A stretch of 64,000 nt of DNA from Oceanospirillaceae bacterium (GTDB lineage: Bacteria; Pseudomonadota; Gammaproteobacteria; Pseudomonadales; Balneatricaceae). The position numbers were made by a program, and so were the translations under genes. The stretch spans positions 1 through 64,000 of the forward strand of contig JABSRB010000017.1 in the NCBI GenBank assembly GCA_013215375.1, written 5' to 3'. Shown piece after piece: positions 27,197 to 35,817 of this stretch; position 1 is the stretch's first letter; every line of letters begins with the position of its first letter. Under the pieces are notes generated by a model. That model did no database searches. It saw nothing but the letters and a program-made list of their open reading frames with translations, and was not told the origin of the DNA.

Positions 27197-27740
27197 TGTA
27201 TTGCTTCTCCTGATCGCTCACGATAAGTAACGATTTCTGGCGATAGCGCAGTAATTTTGCCAGGAACAAATCGGGGAACTGATGAATACCTATATTGTAA
27301 ACATTAATGCTCTCGTTAAAAAATTCTCTTCGATCGCCGATAATGTCCTCCAACTTTGAAACCCTTAATTGCAGTGCCAAAAATGATTCGCTAGCTTTAA
27401 GCTCTGGGTAATTTTCTGCAACAGCGAGCATGCCCCCCAATAAGGAAGTCATACCATTGTGCGCAGCTACTTTGTCTTCCTGGTTTTTAGCACTTTTACA
27501 ACTTACCCTTAACTGTGTTAAACGCTCTAGGGTGCTCTTCTCGTAGTCAACGTGTCGATTGACTATGCTTATTAAATTGGGGATCTCATCAGCGCGCTGC
27601 ATTAAAACAACATCGATATTGGCGAAAGCCTTATCGGTATTAAAATTCAACATTACCAAACGATTATAGGTATCCATCAAGTATTTAAGAAAAACTAAGG
27701 TTAATATAATTATCGTTATTAAAATTACTGCATCAGTCAT
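27186..27740 (-). CDS. lemA: LemA family protein
   Basis: 184 aa. An N-terminal membrane anchor (AVILITIIILTLVFLKYL) is followed by the LemA coiled-coil domain. That domain has YNRLVMLNFNTDKAFANIDVVLMQRADEIPNLI, then the AVAENYPELKASESFLALQ core and the RREFFNESINVYN...FPDLFLAKLLRY motif, all highly characteristic. The family's biochemical role is not established. It is the middle gene of a three-gene operon with a GIDE-domain protein upstream and a small membrane protein downstream. Confidence 0.93.
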   Translation of the reverse strand: MTDAVILITIIILTLVFLKYLMDTYNRLVMLNFNTDKAFANIDVVLMQRADEIPNLISIVNRHVDYEKSTLERLTQLRVSCKSAKNQEDKVAAHNGMTSLLGGMLAVAENYPELKASESFLALQLRVSKLEDIIGDRREFFNESINVYNIGIHQFPDLFLAKLLRYRQKSLLIVSDQEKQYNGI

Positions 27741-27747
27741 AGATCAC

Positions 27748-28500
27748 CTAAAAAATATTATTAAAACTATAAAAAACCACACCATTATCAATCGACACAT
27801 CAGCTTTGAGAATGACGATGATGATTACGCAGCTAATAGCACCAAATACATATAATGAGTTGAGTAAAGGTTTAAAAGTGTTCCATTTATCGACAGATGA
27901 TGCATGGGTTAAATTGAACACATTATTTATATCGTCCTTTTTAATAACCACTTTGCCGTTAACATTGGCAGCTTGGCCTATTAAAAGCACCTCATCTGCT
28001 GGTAGCAAAATAGTCTGCTTGTAGTGAAGGCTACCAGAACTGTAGGAGCCTTTTTCAGGTAACCAAACACAATCGAGATCTTGGGTATAAACATCAACAG
28101 AACCCGTATCATCTGCAATTGAAAAGTCCGCCATTTTCGATTCTTCGTCAATGAGTTTGTAACTAGATCGACCTTCACTGTCTCTTTCTTCACGACGCAC
28201 TGTGTAATGGTAGGCAACGCATTGAATATTCCCAATTTTAGAGCGTATCAGTTTTTGGCACTTAATTTTTCCTTGTACCTCCACCAATCCCATCGCCATT
28301 GATCGTATCTTAGAGGTCGGTAATACCGCTTGGAACTTCAAGAAATTTTTCTTAGTGGATGCTTTAAAGCCTAAGTATAGAAATACTGCTAAGAACAATA
28401 ATAGTACTAAGCCAAAGGGGTATATAAAAAACACAGCAATGAAGATGATGCTACCAATAGCAGATAGCAATTTTGCTGTTTTTGAGTTCTTATCTATCAT
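27748..28500 (-). CDS. GIDE-domain membrane protein (bacterial relative of mitochondrial E3 ligase MUL1)
   Basis: 250 aa from the ATG at 28500 (GGATAAT upstream); a TTG at 28512 is a less likely start. Two membrane helices are near the N-terminus (~8-45) and one near the C-terminus (~215-238). The region between matches the GIDE domain: GLVEVQGKIKC, CVAYHYTVRREER, DDTGSVDVYTQ, and a GQAANVNGKVVIKKD segment. No RING finger, so no ubiquitin-ligase activity. It is 7 bp upstream of lemA; GIDE and LemA genes are often neighbours in bacteria. Confidence 0.85.
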   Translation of the reverse strand: MIDKNSKTAKLLSAIGSIIFIAVFFIYPFGLVLLLFLAVFLYLGFKASTKKNFLKFQAVLPTSKIRSMAMGLVEVQGKIKCQKLIRSKIGNIQCVAYHYTVRREERDSEGRSSYKLIDEESKMADFSIADDTGSVDVYTQDLDCVWLPEKGSYSSGSLHYKQTILLPADEVLLIGQAANVNGKVVIKKDDINNVFNLTHASSVDKWNTFKPLLNSLYVFGAISCVIIIVILKADVSIDNGVVFYSFNNIF

Positions 28501-28512
28501 GTAATTATCCAA

Positions 28513-28964
28513 ATACCTATGAACTATTAAGCTTATTTAATCGTTAAACACAGGCGATAAGTTACTTAACGGGAGGCGAGCTGATGGTTTGGCTTTTATG
28601 GGGTTTTGTATGTGTTTAAGTAGATTATTATCAAAGGGTAAGTAAGTCAAAGATCTGCGCTAAAATAATCTAAAAAGATAAGTAAAAACATAGGCTTAAT
28701 TCCTAATAATCACTGATTTTGTACGGTTATCTGCTAATCAGCATTTGCACTGGATTGTCTCTGTGTGTATAAAAGTAAAAATAGCCATAAATTCTAATAC
28801 CCATCTATATAATTTGGATATTCAGTTTAGTACTAACCTAATATTTTAAATGTAATTTTTGGTTATTAAAAATTCTATCTTATAGTGTTTTTGTCTTTAT
28901 TGGTTATACTCCACTGGGTGAGTCCTCCTTTAAATAATAATAAAATTATGAATGGTTGCTTAAC
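28513..28964 (+). other. Intergenic region of about 450 bp, divergent promoters
   Basis: AT-rich and without a convincing ORF. It should contain the promoters of the GIDE-lemA operon (leftward) and the Cache-GGDEF gene (rightward). No clear operator or riboswitch was seen. Confidence 0.4.
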
Positions 28965-30590
28965 ATGAAACTACGGCATTTTCTTGTCATTTCTTTTTGT
29001 TTAATTGTAATAATTCCAATGACATTATTTTGGATGTGGCCATACTCAAAAGCTTTGGAATCAGAAATAGAAGGAGTAGAAGAGAGGCACTTAGTAATAG
29101 CAAAAAACCTTTCTGCGACGTTTGAACGTTACTATCAAGATGTGACCGGGATATTCTCCATAATAGATTCTCAGTTTGAGAATCAAGTTAAGTCGAAACA
29201 GTTTAAAGCCGTTCTAGAGAGCTATGAGTTTACTTTAATAACATTAATTGATTCCAAAGGTGTGGTTAAAAATTGCTTATTTAGCACCGGCATAACTTGT
29301 CCTATAAAAATTGATCCTAAAATATTAGATCTTGCTAAATCTACGGTAAATGAGCGCAGCGTTACAATATCGACAGTCACGGTCGATACTTCTATCGATA
29401 GTGGGCCAATCTTACTGGTGGTGAAAAGAGAGCAGGGAAATATGCTACTCGCCTATTTATCCACTGAATATATTGTTGAAATGGGGAAAAAAGTGGCCTT
29501 TGGTAAGAAAGGACACGCAGCTATTGTTGATCAAGCAGGGAACGTATTAGCTCACCCACTTGATTCTTGGACTAAACAAAGAAAAAACATATCCGAAATC
29601 AGTGCTGTTAAAAAAATGTTAGCAGGCAAAACAGGTGTTGAAAAATTTTATTCTCCCGCTTTAAAAGGCGATATGATCGCAGGTTACACTCATGTTGCTA
29701 ATGCCAATTGGGGGGTAATGGTTCCTCAACCGATACAAGAGCTGAAAGACAAAGCGCGGGAGATCGATCGAACAGCAATTTTTGTTATGTTGCTAGGGCT
29801 GGGGTTGGCATTATTAATAACAATTCCGGTCTCGTTTGTTTTAATTAAACCTTTAGAAAATTTATCGCGGGTCATTAAAATAATAGAACGAGGAGGTTCT
29901 AAAGGAAACTTAGAATGGGATCCGTCTAAAATGATACCGCTAGAAATTCGTGAGCTTAAAAAATCTTTTGCTGGGATGATGGATAATATTGAAAAAAACA
30001 AAAAGGAGATTTCAAAACTCGCCTATTTTGACTCTACGACTGGACTGCCCAATAGAAATTACTTTTATCGATTATCTAATAAAGCGTTAGATAAAATGTT
30101 AAAGCACAATAAAAAAGGCGCTTTGGTATTTATAGATTTCGATGGATTCAAAACAGTTAACGATACCTATGGTCACAGGGTGGGAGATGAGCTGCTAACA
30201 CTGTTTGGTAAACGTTTATTAGACTATTTGTCGCATAATAATGAAGATAAAGAAGTCCTTTCTTTTTATAATGCCTCGCCATCAATAATACCCGCTAGGT
30301 TAGGTGGCGATGAATTTGTCATTTTAGTGCAAAATATAAAAGATCGGCATGAAGTTGAATTGAAGATTAAACAGTTATTTACAGCCGTTTTTTCAACCTA
30401 TAAGTTGTATGGCGGTATTGAGTTAACGCTGACTGGCAGTGCCGGAGTGGCATTATTTCCCGAGCATGGAGCACAATATGATGAGCTGTTGAAGCTGGCT
30501 GATATGGCAATGTATGATGCCAAATCAGCGGGCAAGAACCGGATATGCTTTTCAGAGGTCGATTCGCTACAGGTATCTAATTATGTATGA
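28965..30590 (+). CDS. Cache-HAMP-GGDEF diguanylate cyclase
   Basis: 541 aa from the ATG at 28965 (MKLRHFLVISF); a TTG nine bases upstream is the alternative. Membrane helix ~8-27, then a periplasmic Cache-like ligand-binding domain (~35-265, with GKKGHAAIVDQAGNVLAHP). A second helix (~270-295), HAMP, then the GGDEF domain follow (FDSTTGLPNRN, FIDFDGFKTVNDTYGHRVGDELL, RLGGDEF, ADMAMYDAKSAGKNRI). The active-site GGDEF is intact, but no RxxD I-site precedes it and there is a ~15-residue insertion before it. It makes c-di-GMP in response to a periplasmic signal. Confidence 0.92.
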   Translation: MKLRHFLVISFCLIVIIPMTLFWMWPYSKALESEIEGVEERHLVIAKNLSATFERYYQDVTGIFSIIDSQFENQVKSKQFKAVLESYEFTLITLIDSKGVVKNCLFSTGITCPIKIDPKILDLAKSTVNERSVTISTVTVDTSIDSGPILLVVKREQGNMLLAYLSTEYIVEMGKKVAFGKKGHAAIVDQAGNVLAHPLDSWTKQRKNISEISAVKKMLAGKTGVEKFYSPALKGDMIAGYTHVANANWGVMVPQPIQELKDKAREIDRTAIFVMLLGLGLALLITIPVSFVLIKPLENLSRVIKIIERGGSKGNLEWDPSKMIPLEIRELKKSFAGMMDNIEKNKKEISKLAYFDSTTGLPNRNYFYRLSNKALDKMLKHNKKGALVFIDFDGFKTVNDTYGHRVGDELLTLFGKRLLDYLSHNNEDKEVLSFYNASPSIIPARLGGDEFVILVQNIKDRHEVELKIKQLFTAVFSTYKLYGGIELTLTGSAGVALFPEHGAQYDELLKLADMAMYDAKSAGKNRICFSEVDSLQVSNYV

Positions 30591-30632
30591 TGCTTTCCTA
30601 ATAACAGAGGATGCTCCGCTTAGTTCTATCCA

Positions 30633-31481
30633 CTAATTACCTCTGCCCAACATCTCGTTGGCTTCGCTAATGATCAAGAAAGCTTCTTCATCATTATCTT
30701 TAATCATTTGCCGTAACACCTGCAGTTTACTCACCTCTACTACAATGAGAATCATCCTTTTTTCTTCATTATTCTCTAAACCATGCCCCTGTAAAATAGT
30801 GCCATGGGGACCAAGCTCTGCTGTTATCAGCTGCTTAAATAACTCTATTTTATGGGTCACCAAATAAACGACTTTTTTATTTAAACTACCTGTTAGGATA
30901 AAATCAATAATTTTAGTGGTCACATAAATACTGACAATACTCCATAAAACGCTGACCCTATCATCAAAAATAAACAGTGCGGATATAATGATCACTGAAT
31001 CGATACATAAAATAACACTGGAGGCTTTAATCTCACTTCTTGAGGAAATGATTTTGGCGACAATAGTAGAGCCACCCGCAGATGCATTACCTTTAATCAC
31101 TAGGCCTAAGCCAATACCTATAAATATCCCCCCAAAGATGCTCGCCAGCACTGTATCAATGACAAAAGCCTTTAACTCTATCACTTCAATGGCAAAGTCG
31201 ATCAGGAAGGAAACCAGTAAGATGGTGAGAATAGTACGTAGGGTAAACATCTTGCCAAGGTATTTATAACCGACCAGTAATAGCGGCAGGTTGATTGCGA
31301 TCATTATAATACCGACGTTATAGGAGGTTATATAATGTAATAGTAATGATAAGCCCGCACTGCCACCGGTTAATAATGCATTGGGGACAAAAAACCAAGC
31401 CACTCCTAAAGCCAATACTCCACAACCACAAATGATAAAGAGGCTGTTGATAACTTCTGTTTTTAAGGTATTTGTATTCAT
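30633..31481 (-). CDS. YitT family membrane protein (DUF161/DUF2179)
   Basis: 282 aa with five to six membrane helices in the first ~200 residues, including WFFVPNALLTGGSAGLSLLLHY and KGNASAGGSTIVAKI, characteristic of the YitT family. A soluble C-terminal DUF2179 domain follows (residues ~200-280; ELGPHGTILQGHGLENNEEKRMILIVV). It is an inner-membrane protein of unproven transport function. Confidence 0.88.
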   Translation of the reverse strand: MNTNTLKTEVINSLFIICGCGVLALGVAWFFVPNALLTGGSAGLSLLLHYITSYNVGIIMIAINLPLLLVGYKYLGKMFTLRTILTILLVSFLIDFAIEVIELKAFVIDTVLASIFGGIFIGIGLGLVIKGNASAGGSTIVAKIISSRSEIKASSVILCIDSVIIISALFIFDDRVSVLWSIVSIYVTTKIIDFILTGSLNKKVVYLVTHKIELFKQLITAELGPHGTILQGHGLENNEEKRMILIVVEVSKLQVLRQMIKDNDEEAFLIISEANEMLGRGN

Positions 31482-31697
31482 ATAATTCCAAAGATGAGCA
31501 AAATTTATCGGCGCTGAATTTTACGGTATATTCACCATGACTTATAGCTGAATCCGTGGTTATACAATGGAAAAGAATAGAAGCGGGAAAGAAACAAAGT
31601 GTAAACGCTGGCGGTTTTCTAACCGCAGTAGCATCAACAGTTGGTGAAATATAGTGCTGTGATATCATGCTTCAAATAAAGTCAAAAAGGTCGTTAG

Positions 31698-32438
31698 CTA
31701 TGGTTGCGTGGCAAATTTAGAGCTGTGTTTTATTTTCTTTAGAGCTGCGTTAAATTCATCGGTAAGCTGTAGATATAGTGGGTAACTTTTAGAGATCATT
31801 AAATGTAGCGGCTTTTTCGGGAATAGGGCGGATGGCAATTTAGTCACACTGTTAGCCTGCGTGGGTAAATTATTGCCCAAAAAGAAGTCACCTGCTATCG
31901 AGTCTAAGATAATCAAATCAACACGCTTACGCAGCAATAAACCGAGTAACTGTTTCTCAGTGTTGACTAAGTGTAGCTCTAATCCTGCATCAGCAAAATC
32001 ATCAACGTAACTATAACCTCGTATTCCTGCAATTTTCACAGAGCGTAATTGATCAGCAGTATCGACCGCATTAATCTGTTGATTACTGTCAAGGCGGTAG
32101 AAAACATAGTTTCCATAATAAATGGGGTCCGAGAAATGGAAGTTCTTCTGTCTTTGCTTCGTTTTGTAATAGGGAAAGATGGCAAAAAACATGCCTTTTT
32201 TGACGCTGCTTTCTCCTCTAGCCCAAGGCTGCCATGATAGGTCTAGACGGCGATTCATCTGTTTCAAAGTGGCACGGATCAGTTGTGTGATCACATTACT
32301 TTCTGGCAGACTCTGATCGATAAAGGGAGGGAAGTCGCTGGTAACCATCGGGATAGGTTCATCTTGAAGGGCTAGTACATTTTGGCTGAGTAACAGGCAG
32401 AGCCAGAGTAGTTGGGATAACCAGTGTAATAATTTCAT
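31698..32438 (-). CDS. Periplasmic solute-binding-like protein (SBP_bac_3 type)
   Basis: 246 aa. Signal peptide (MKLLHWLSQLLWLCLLLSQNVLALQ), then a family-3 substrate-binding-protein fold: MVTSDFPPFIDQ at the start, FPYYKTKQRQKNFHFSDPIYYGNYVFYR in the middle, and LLGLLLRKRVDLIILDS. No permease or ATPase gene adjoins it, so it may be a sensor-type or orphan binding protein rather than part of an ABC importer. A paralogous-looking gene lies at 34399-35163. Confidence 0.82.
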   Translation of the reverse strand: MKLLHWLSQLLWLCLLLSQNVLALQDEPIPMVTSDFPPFIDQSLPESNVITQLIRATLKQMNRRLDLSWQPWARGESSVKKGMFFAIFPYYKTKQRQKNFHFSDPIYYGNYVFYRLDSNQQINAVDTADQLRSVKIAGIRGYSYVDDFADAGLELHLVNTEKQLLGLLLRKRVDLIILDSIAGDFFLGNNLPTQANSVTKLPSALFPKKPLHLMISKSYPLYLQLTDEFNAALKKIKHSSKFATQP

Positions 32439-32834
32439 AGACTTAGTTTTAACAAAGAAAAGACATCAATATAGGCTATCACTATGGAGAGTACTATGGG
32501 GAAAAATCTCAACTGAAGGTTATTTTACCCACTCAAACAGCAGCTATAACAATGCCTAGAGCCAGCTAACCAAGGTTATTCTCGTGATTACGTTAATTGC
32601 TGGTGGGATGTTGCGGCTATTTAGCGAAGTATCGCAGCAGCAGTGTTGATTTAAAGGAAAGCTTAAATTGTTAATGCTATATACTACAATTACCTAGGAA
32701 AACTTTAAATTTAGTCACTAAGCAGATCTCTGTCATAGGGCTAATAAAAATTGATATAAAATCAGCTCTTCAAACTTATCGATCTTTGAATTCGAAATGG
32801 ATCGATCAGGGAGTTGTAATACTAAGGATGGATA
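32439..32834 (+). other. 396-bp intergenic region, nothing recognised
   Basis: Divergent promoter region between the binding-protein gene and the small membrane-protein gene. No ORF of note, hairpin terminator or known operator was seen. AAGGATGGATA at its right end is the ribosome site of the gene at 32835. Confidence 0.4.
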
Positions 32835-33314
32835 ATGCAGCCGCAACACAACGCACTAGAAATACCGCCGAGACCAACATCGCTACTTGAATATTTATCC
32901 CCCTTTGGCGTGATATCCACCTCAGAGTTTGCCTATCGATTATTGTCGTTTGTAGGACTATTGCTGGTGTCGGTAATGATATTTGCTTGGTCTTCCAGCT
33001 TTGTCATTTATTTGGAAGAAATCGGACAGCAGGATGCGGCATCATTGGTCTATCCATTAGTTGGAGTGATAGCATTTTTTTTGTTTTGGTTCTTGTTGTC
33101 GACTTTAACCAAAGAATATCGCACCTCGGGAATGCCAATACCTTTCATTTTTGCTTTATTTACTTATATATTACCTTTCTTCTTTATCTTCAGATATTTA
33201 CTGTCGTCAAAGAAAAAGCGCGCTATAAATAGCGAACGCGCTGCCAAGCAGGCTGAATACAGAAAAAATGAAAAAGGGCTGCCCAAGAAAAGTAAAATTT
33301 TGGATAGTGATTAG
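32835..33314 (+). CDS. Small membrane protein of unknown function
   Basis: 159 aa. About three membrane helices (residues ~35-60, 75-98, 108-130), a 30-residue hydrophilic start and a strongly basic C-terminal tail (SKKKRAINSERAAKQAEYRKNEKG). No family recognised. A bidirectional hairpin terminator follows its stop. Confidence 0.75.
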   Translation: MQPQHNALEIPPRPTSLLEYLSPFGVISTSEFAYRLLSFVGLLLVSVMIFAWSSSFVIYLEEIGQQDAASLVYPLVGVIAFFLFWFLLSTLTKEYRTSGMPIPFIFALFTYILPFFFIFRYLLSSKKKRAINSERAAKQAEYRKNEKGLPKKSKILDSD

Positions 33315-33315
33315 C

Positions 33316-33344
33316 AAAAAAGCTCAGGTTACTGAGCTTTTTTT
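33316..33344. terminator. Bidirectional rho-independent terminator
   Basis: AAAAAAGCTCAG (33316-33327), GTTA loop, CTGAGCTTTTTT (33332-33343): a perfect stem with A- and T-tracts that works for both converging genes. It sits on the 3' end of the acyltransferase gene, whose stop codon lies at 33329-33331 in the loop. Confidence 0.9.
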
Positions 33345-34204
33345 AACTGCGCTAACGTCTCTGCTTTACGTTGCCATAATTGATTAATCCAACGTTGAAA
33401 GGTCTGTTTGAATTGCAGATCATTTTGATAATCGCCGACCATTTCACGGCTAATCTGTTGCGTTTGAATATCGATCTTAATGTTGGCAACATCACCACAC
33501 ATAAACTGCCAATAGGAGGGAACACCATCAGGATAACAAATGGTCACATCCAAAATAGTGTCAATGACGCCATCCATGGCATTAATAGCAAATGATAAAC
33601 CACCGGCTCTAGGCAACAATAATTCAGAGAAGGGCGACTGCTGCTGCGTGGCTTTTTGCTCGGAATACCGCGTTCCTTCCACAAAATTCATGATGCTGAC
33701 CGGCTTATGTTTGAATTTTTGACAAGCTTTGCGGGTTGTCTCAATATCACGGCCTTTAAGGTGCGGGTTTTTCTCAACAAATGCTTTGCTATAACGCTTC
33801 ATAAATGGAAAGTCTAAGCCCCACCATGCCATTCCAATGATAGGCACGTAGAGTAACTGCTGTTTTAAAAAGAACTTCAGGAAGGGGATTTGGTTGTTAA
33901 AAACCCGTTGTAAAATAAAGATATCAACCCAAGATTGATGATTCGACACAACGAGATACCACTGCTCTGTTGATAATGCAGGCATGTTAACAACATCTAT
34001 CTTGAGCGGGCTGAGTATTAATTGATTAAAAGTATTTCCCTTAACCCAACATGTTGCACAGCCATCAATTAAATAACTCAGTATCTTTTGGCTAAATGGA
34101 ATCGGTATTAATTTAAATAGCGCGAACAACACTAGCGGTATGGTCCAAAACACCGTATTAAGCACATAGCCTACAAAAGCTAAACAACCAATTATTTGTT
34201 TCAT
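33329..34204 (-). CDS. 1-acyl-glycerol-3-phosphate acyltransferase-like protein (PlsC family, YihG-like)
   Basis: 291 aa from the ATG at 34204 (MKQIIGCLAFVGYVL), preceded by GAGG; a TTG at 34228 is less likely. An N-terminal membrane helix comes first. The PlsC motifs follow: VVSNHQSWVDIFILQ (NHxSxxD form of the HX4D motif), then FPFMKRYSK and FVEGTRYSEQK (the EGTR motif), and LLPRAGGLSFAI. Inner-membrane enzyme transferring an acyl chain to a lysophospholipid. The YihG/YihX-like subgroup is suggested by length. Confidence 0.9.
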   Translation of the reverse strand: MKQIIGCLAFVGYVLNTVFWTIPLVLFALFKLIPIPFSQKILSYLIDGCATCWVKGNTFNQLILSPLKIDVVNMPALSTEQWYLVVSNHQSWVDIFILQRVFNNQIPFLKFFLKQQLLYVPIIGMAWWGLDFPFMKRYSKAFVEKNPHLKGRDIETTRKACQKFKHKPVSIMNFVEGTRYSEQKATQQQSPFSELLLPRAGGLSFAINAMDGVIDTILDVTICYPDGVPSYWQFMCGDVANIKIDIQTQQISREMVGDYQNDLQFKQTFQRWINQLWQRKAETLAQLKKAQ

Positions 34205-34398
34205 TATTAACCTCTTCAAAGGGGGCAAGCATTCTACCCAAGAGTAGAGAGGTCAGACAAGTCTAATGTTTAAAAGAGGTTAATTAACAGTTTGGGCTTT
34301 TTCACAGGTGTCGGTTTTTATTTGCGATTAATATATGGGAAATAAGATTTATAACTCCATCCATAGATATCACTTCAGTGAGGTATTTGTTTTTGCAT

Positions 34399-35163
34399 TT
34401 AAAAATTTGAGTGTGATACTACAAGGCTTTGTAAATTGTATGTGTCAAGAATTGACAGCCATTGCGGATTTAGGTGTAAATTAGTGAGAAATGGCGTTAG
34501 TTCTGCAAAGGCAGAGTGTAGTGAAGACTGAAATAACAAATGTCTATAAAACATATACTGGGGTTGTTTTGAATAGTAAACCAGAGCATCCGCACCTAGT
34601 TTATTAACTTGATAAAGTGCAGCGACTCGCGGTAGTAAAATTGCATCTGTTCGCCCTTTGAGCAAGGTTTTTAAGGCCGTTTTTACATTTAGGACATTAC
34701 TCCTCTTAACTCTACCTGCGCGAACTAACTTGTCGATACCCGGGTATTTATGGCCTAGTAAACCTGTAAAATGCAGGTTTTTTAGAGATTCTGGCGTAGT
34801 ATATTCAAGCTCTTGGCTGGTGAGAGAGATAACCTCATTTCTACCAAGCAACAGTTTTGGACTCCACAAATAACTCCCTTTAAACCAGAGTGGGCTAACA
34901 AAAGCAACGACTCCTACCGCTTGTGATTTGAGCTTTTGGTCTAATCTTTTTCTGGGTAGATAGAGAGCATTAAACTGGAGCTTTCCCTGGCTTTGATCTG
35001 ATAGCAATCTTGCCAAATCATAAACAAGGCCCGTCTTTAACGAAGTGTTAATAATGAAAGGGGGAAAATCATAATATGTCCATAATGGTATCTTCTGCGC
35101 AGATGATGCATGGGTATTAAAAAGCGATAAACAAATCAAGAGAATGGAGATAAATAACCGCAT
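34399..35163 (-). CDS. Periplasmic solute-binding-like protein (SBP_bac_3 type)
   Basis: 254 aa. Signal peptide (MRLFISILLICLSLFNTHASSAQ), then the family-3 binding-protein pattern: IPLWTYYDFPPFIINTSLKTGLVYDLARLLSDQ, a central SPLWFKGSYLW region, and TALKTLLKGRTDAILLPRVA. No ABC permease or ATPase is adjacent. It resembles the gene at 31698-32438 in layout, so both may be orphan periplasmic sensors. Confidence 0.8.
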   Translation of the reverse strand: MRLFISILLICLSLFNTHASSAQKIPLWTYYDFPPFIINTSLKTGLVYDLARLLSDQSQGKLQFNALYLPRKRLDQKLKSQAVGVVAFVSPLWFKGSYLWSPKLLLGRNEVISLTSQELEYTTPESLKNLHFTGLLGHKYPGIDKLVRAGRVKRSNVLNVKTALKTLLKGRTDAILLPRVAALYQVNKLGADALVYYSKQPQYMFYRHLLFQSSLHSAFAELTPFLTNLHLNPQWLSILDTYNLQSLVVSHSNF

Positions 35164-35398
35164 ATATCCTTCCTATAATATCAATAGTTTGTGTGTGAAC
35201 CCAAAATGAACAATATTTAGTGTACCTTATGACAGCAAACGAGGCCATAACGGAGATAAAACAGTAGTTTATATTAGGAATATTAGGAATATTTGGACAA
35301 GAATTATTCAAAGGGTTACGGGCATAGGCCGAGTCTGGTGTTTTGACTTTGGGGCAAAAGGCAAGATCAGATCCCGTAGGTTTTTTGTTCGAATATTT

Positions 35399-35627
35399 AA
35401 GGTCAAATGACTGTAAGGAATTTTATTTTGAATGTTTAAATTCTAGGGACTTAAGTGCAGTTTCGATTACGTCGAGTTCATTTCTTTTTACGAAAAAAAG
35501 AAACCGAACCAAAGTGGCTTTGCCATCCATGGCACCGCCAAATACCGTACATCCTGTACATAAAAATTTCATCTTACTATGCCAAAAGACTCCTCCGCGA
35601 TTCACAAAATTAACGGCCGCTCCGTAG
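35399..35627 (+). repeat. Dispersed chromosomal repeat, copy A (internally deleted)
   Basis: It shares with copy B the blocks AAGGTCAAA, ATGTTTAAATTC, CGTCGAGTTCATTTCTTTT and AAAGAAACnGAACCAAAG, the long block starting GCCATCCATGGCACCGCCAA (35522 onward), and ACGGCCGCTC. It then jumps to the terminal CTCCGTAG, lacking the ~100-bp right module present in B and C. ORFs crossing it are not conserved between copies and look spurious. Confidence 0.85.
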
Positions 35628-35687
35628 CTAGGTATGTTTGTAGCTGGATGTTTTGTCAATGAAATGTTTTTATTATAAAGAAAATCA

Positions 35688-35805
35688 CTAGTTTGTTAGT
35701 GGTTTATAGTCATAAATAATGGATGTCCCATTTTAGCACTGCTAATTGTAGAGAAAGCCGCTAATTTGTTGAGGATTTATAGTTACAATAAGTGAATGTC
35801 TTTTT
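35688..35805 (+). repeat. Imperfect 73-bp-spaced direct duplication
   Basis: CTAGTTTGTTAGTGGTTTAT from 35688 and CTAATTTGTTGAGGATTTAT from 35761 begin two diverged copies of a ~45-bp segment. They lie between repeat copy A and the 3' end of selO. No function evident. Confidence 0.5.
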
Positions 35806-35817
35806 GTGTTCAAAGCA

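Noticed and set aside
35343-35659. ORFs on both strands across repeat copy A
   Set aside because: The frames are not kept in copies B and C, so they are by-products of the noncoding repeat.
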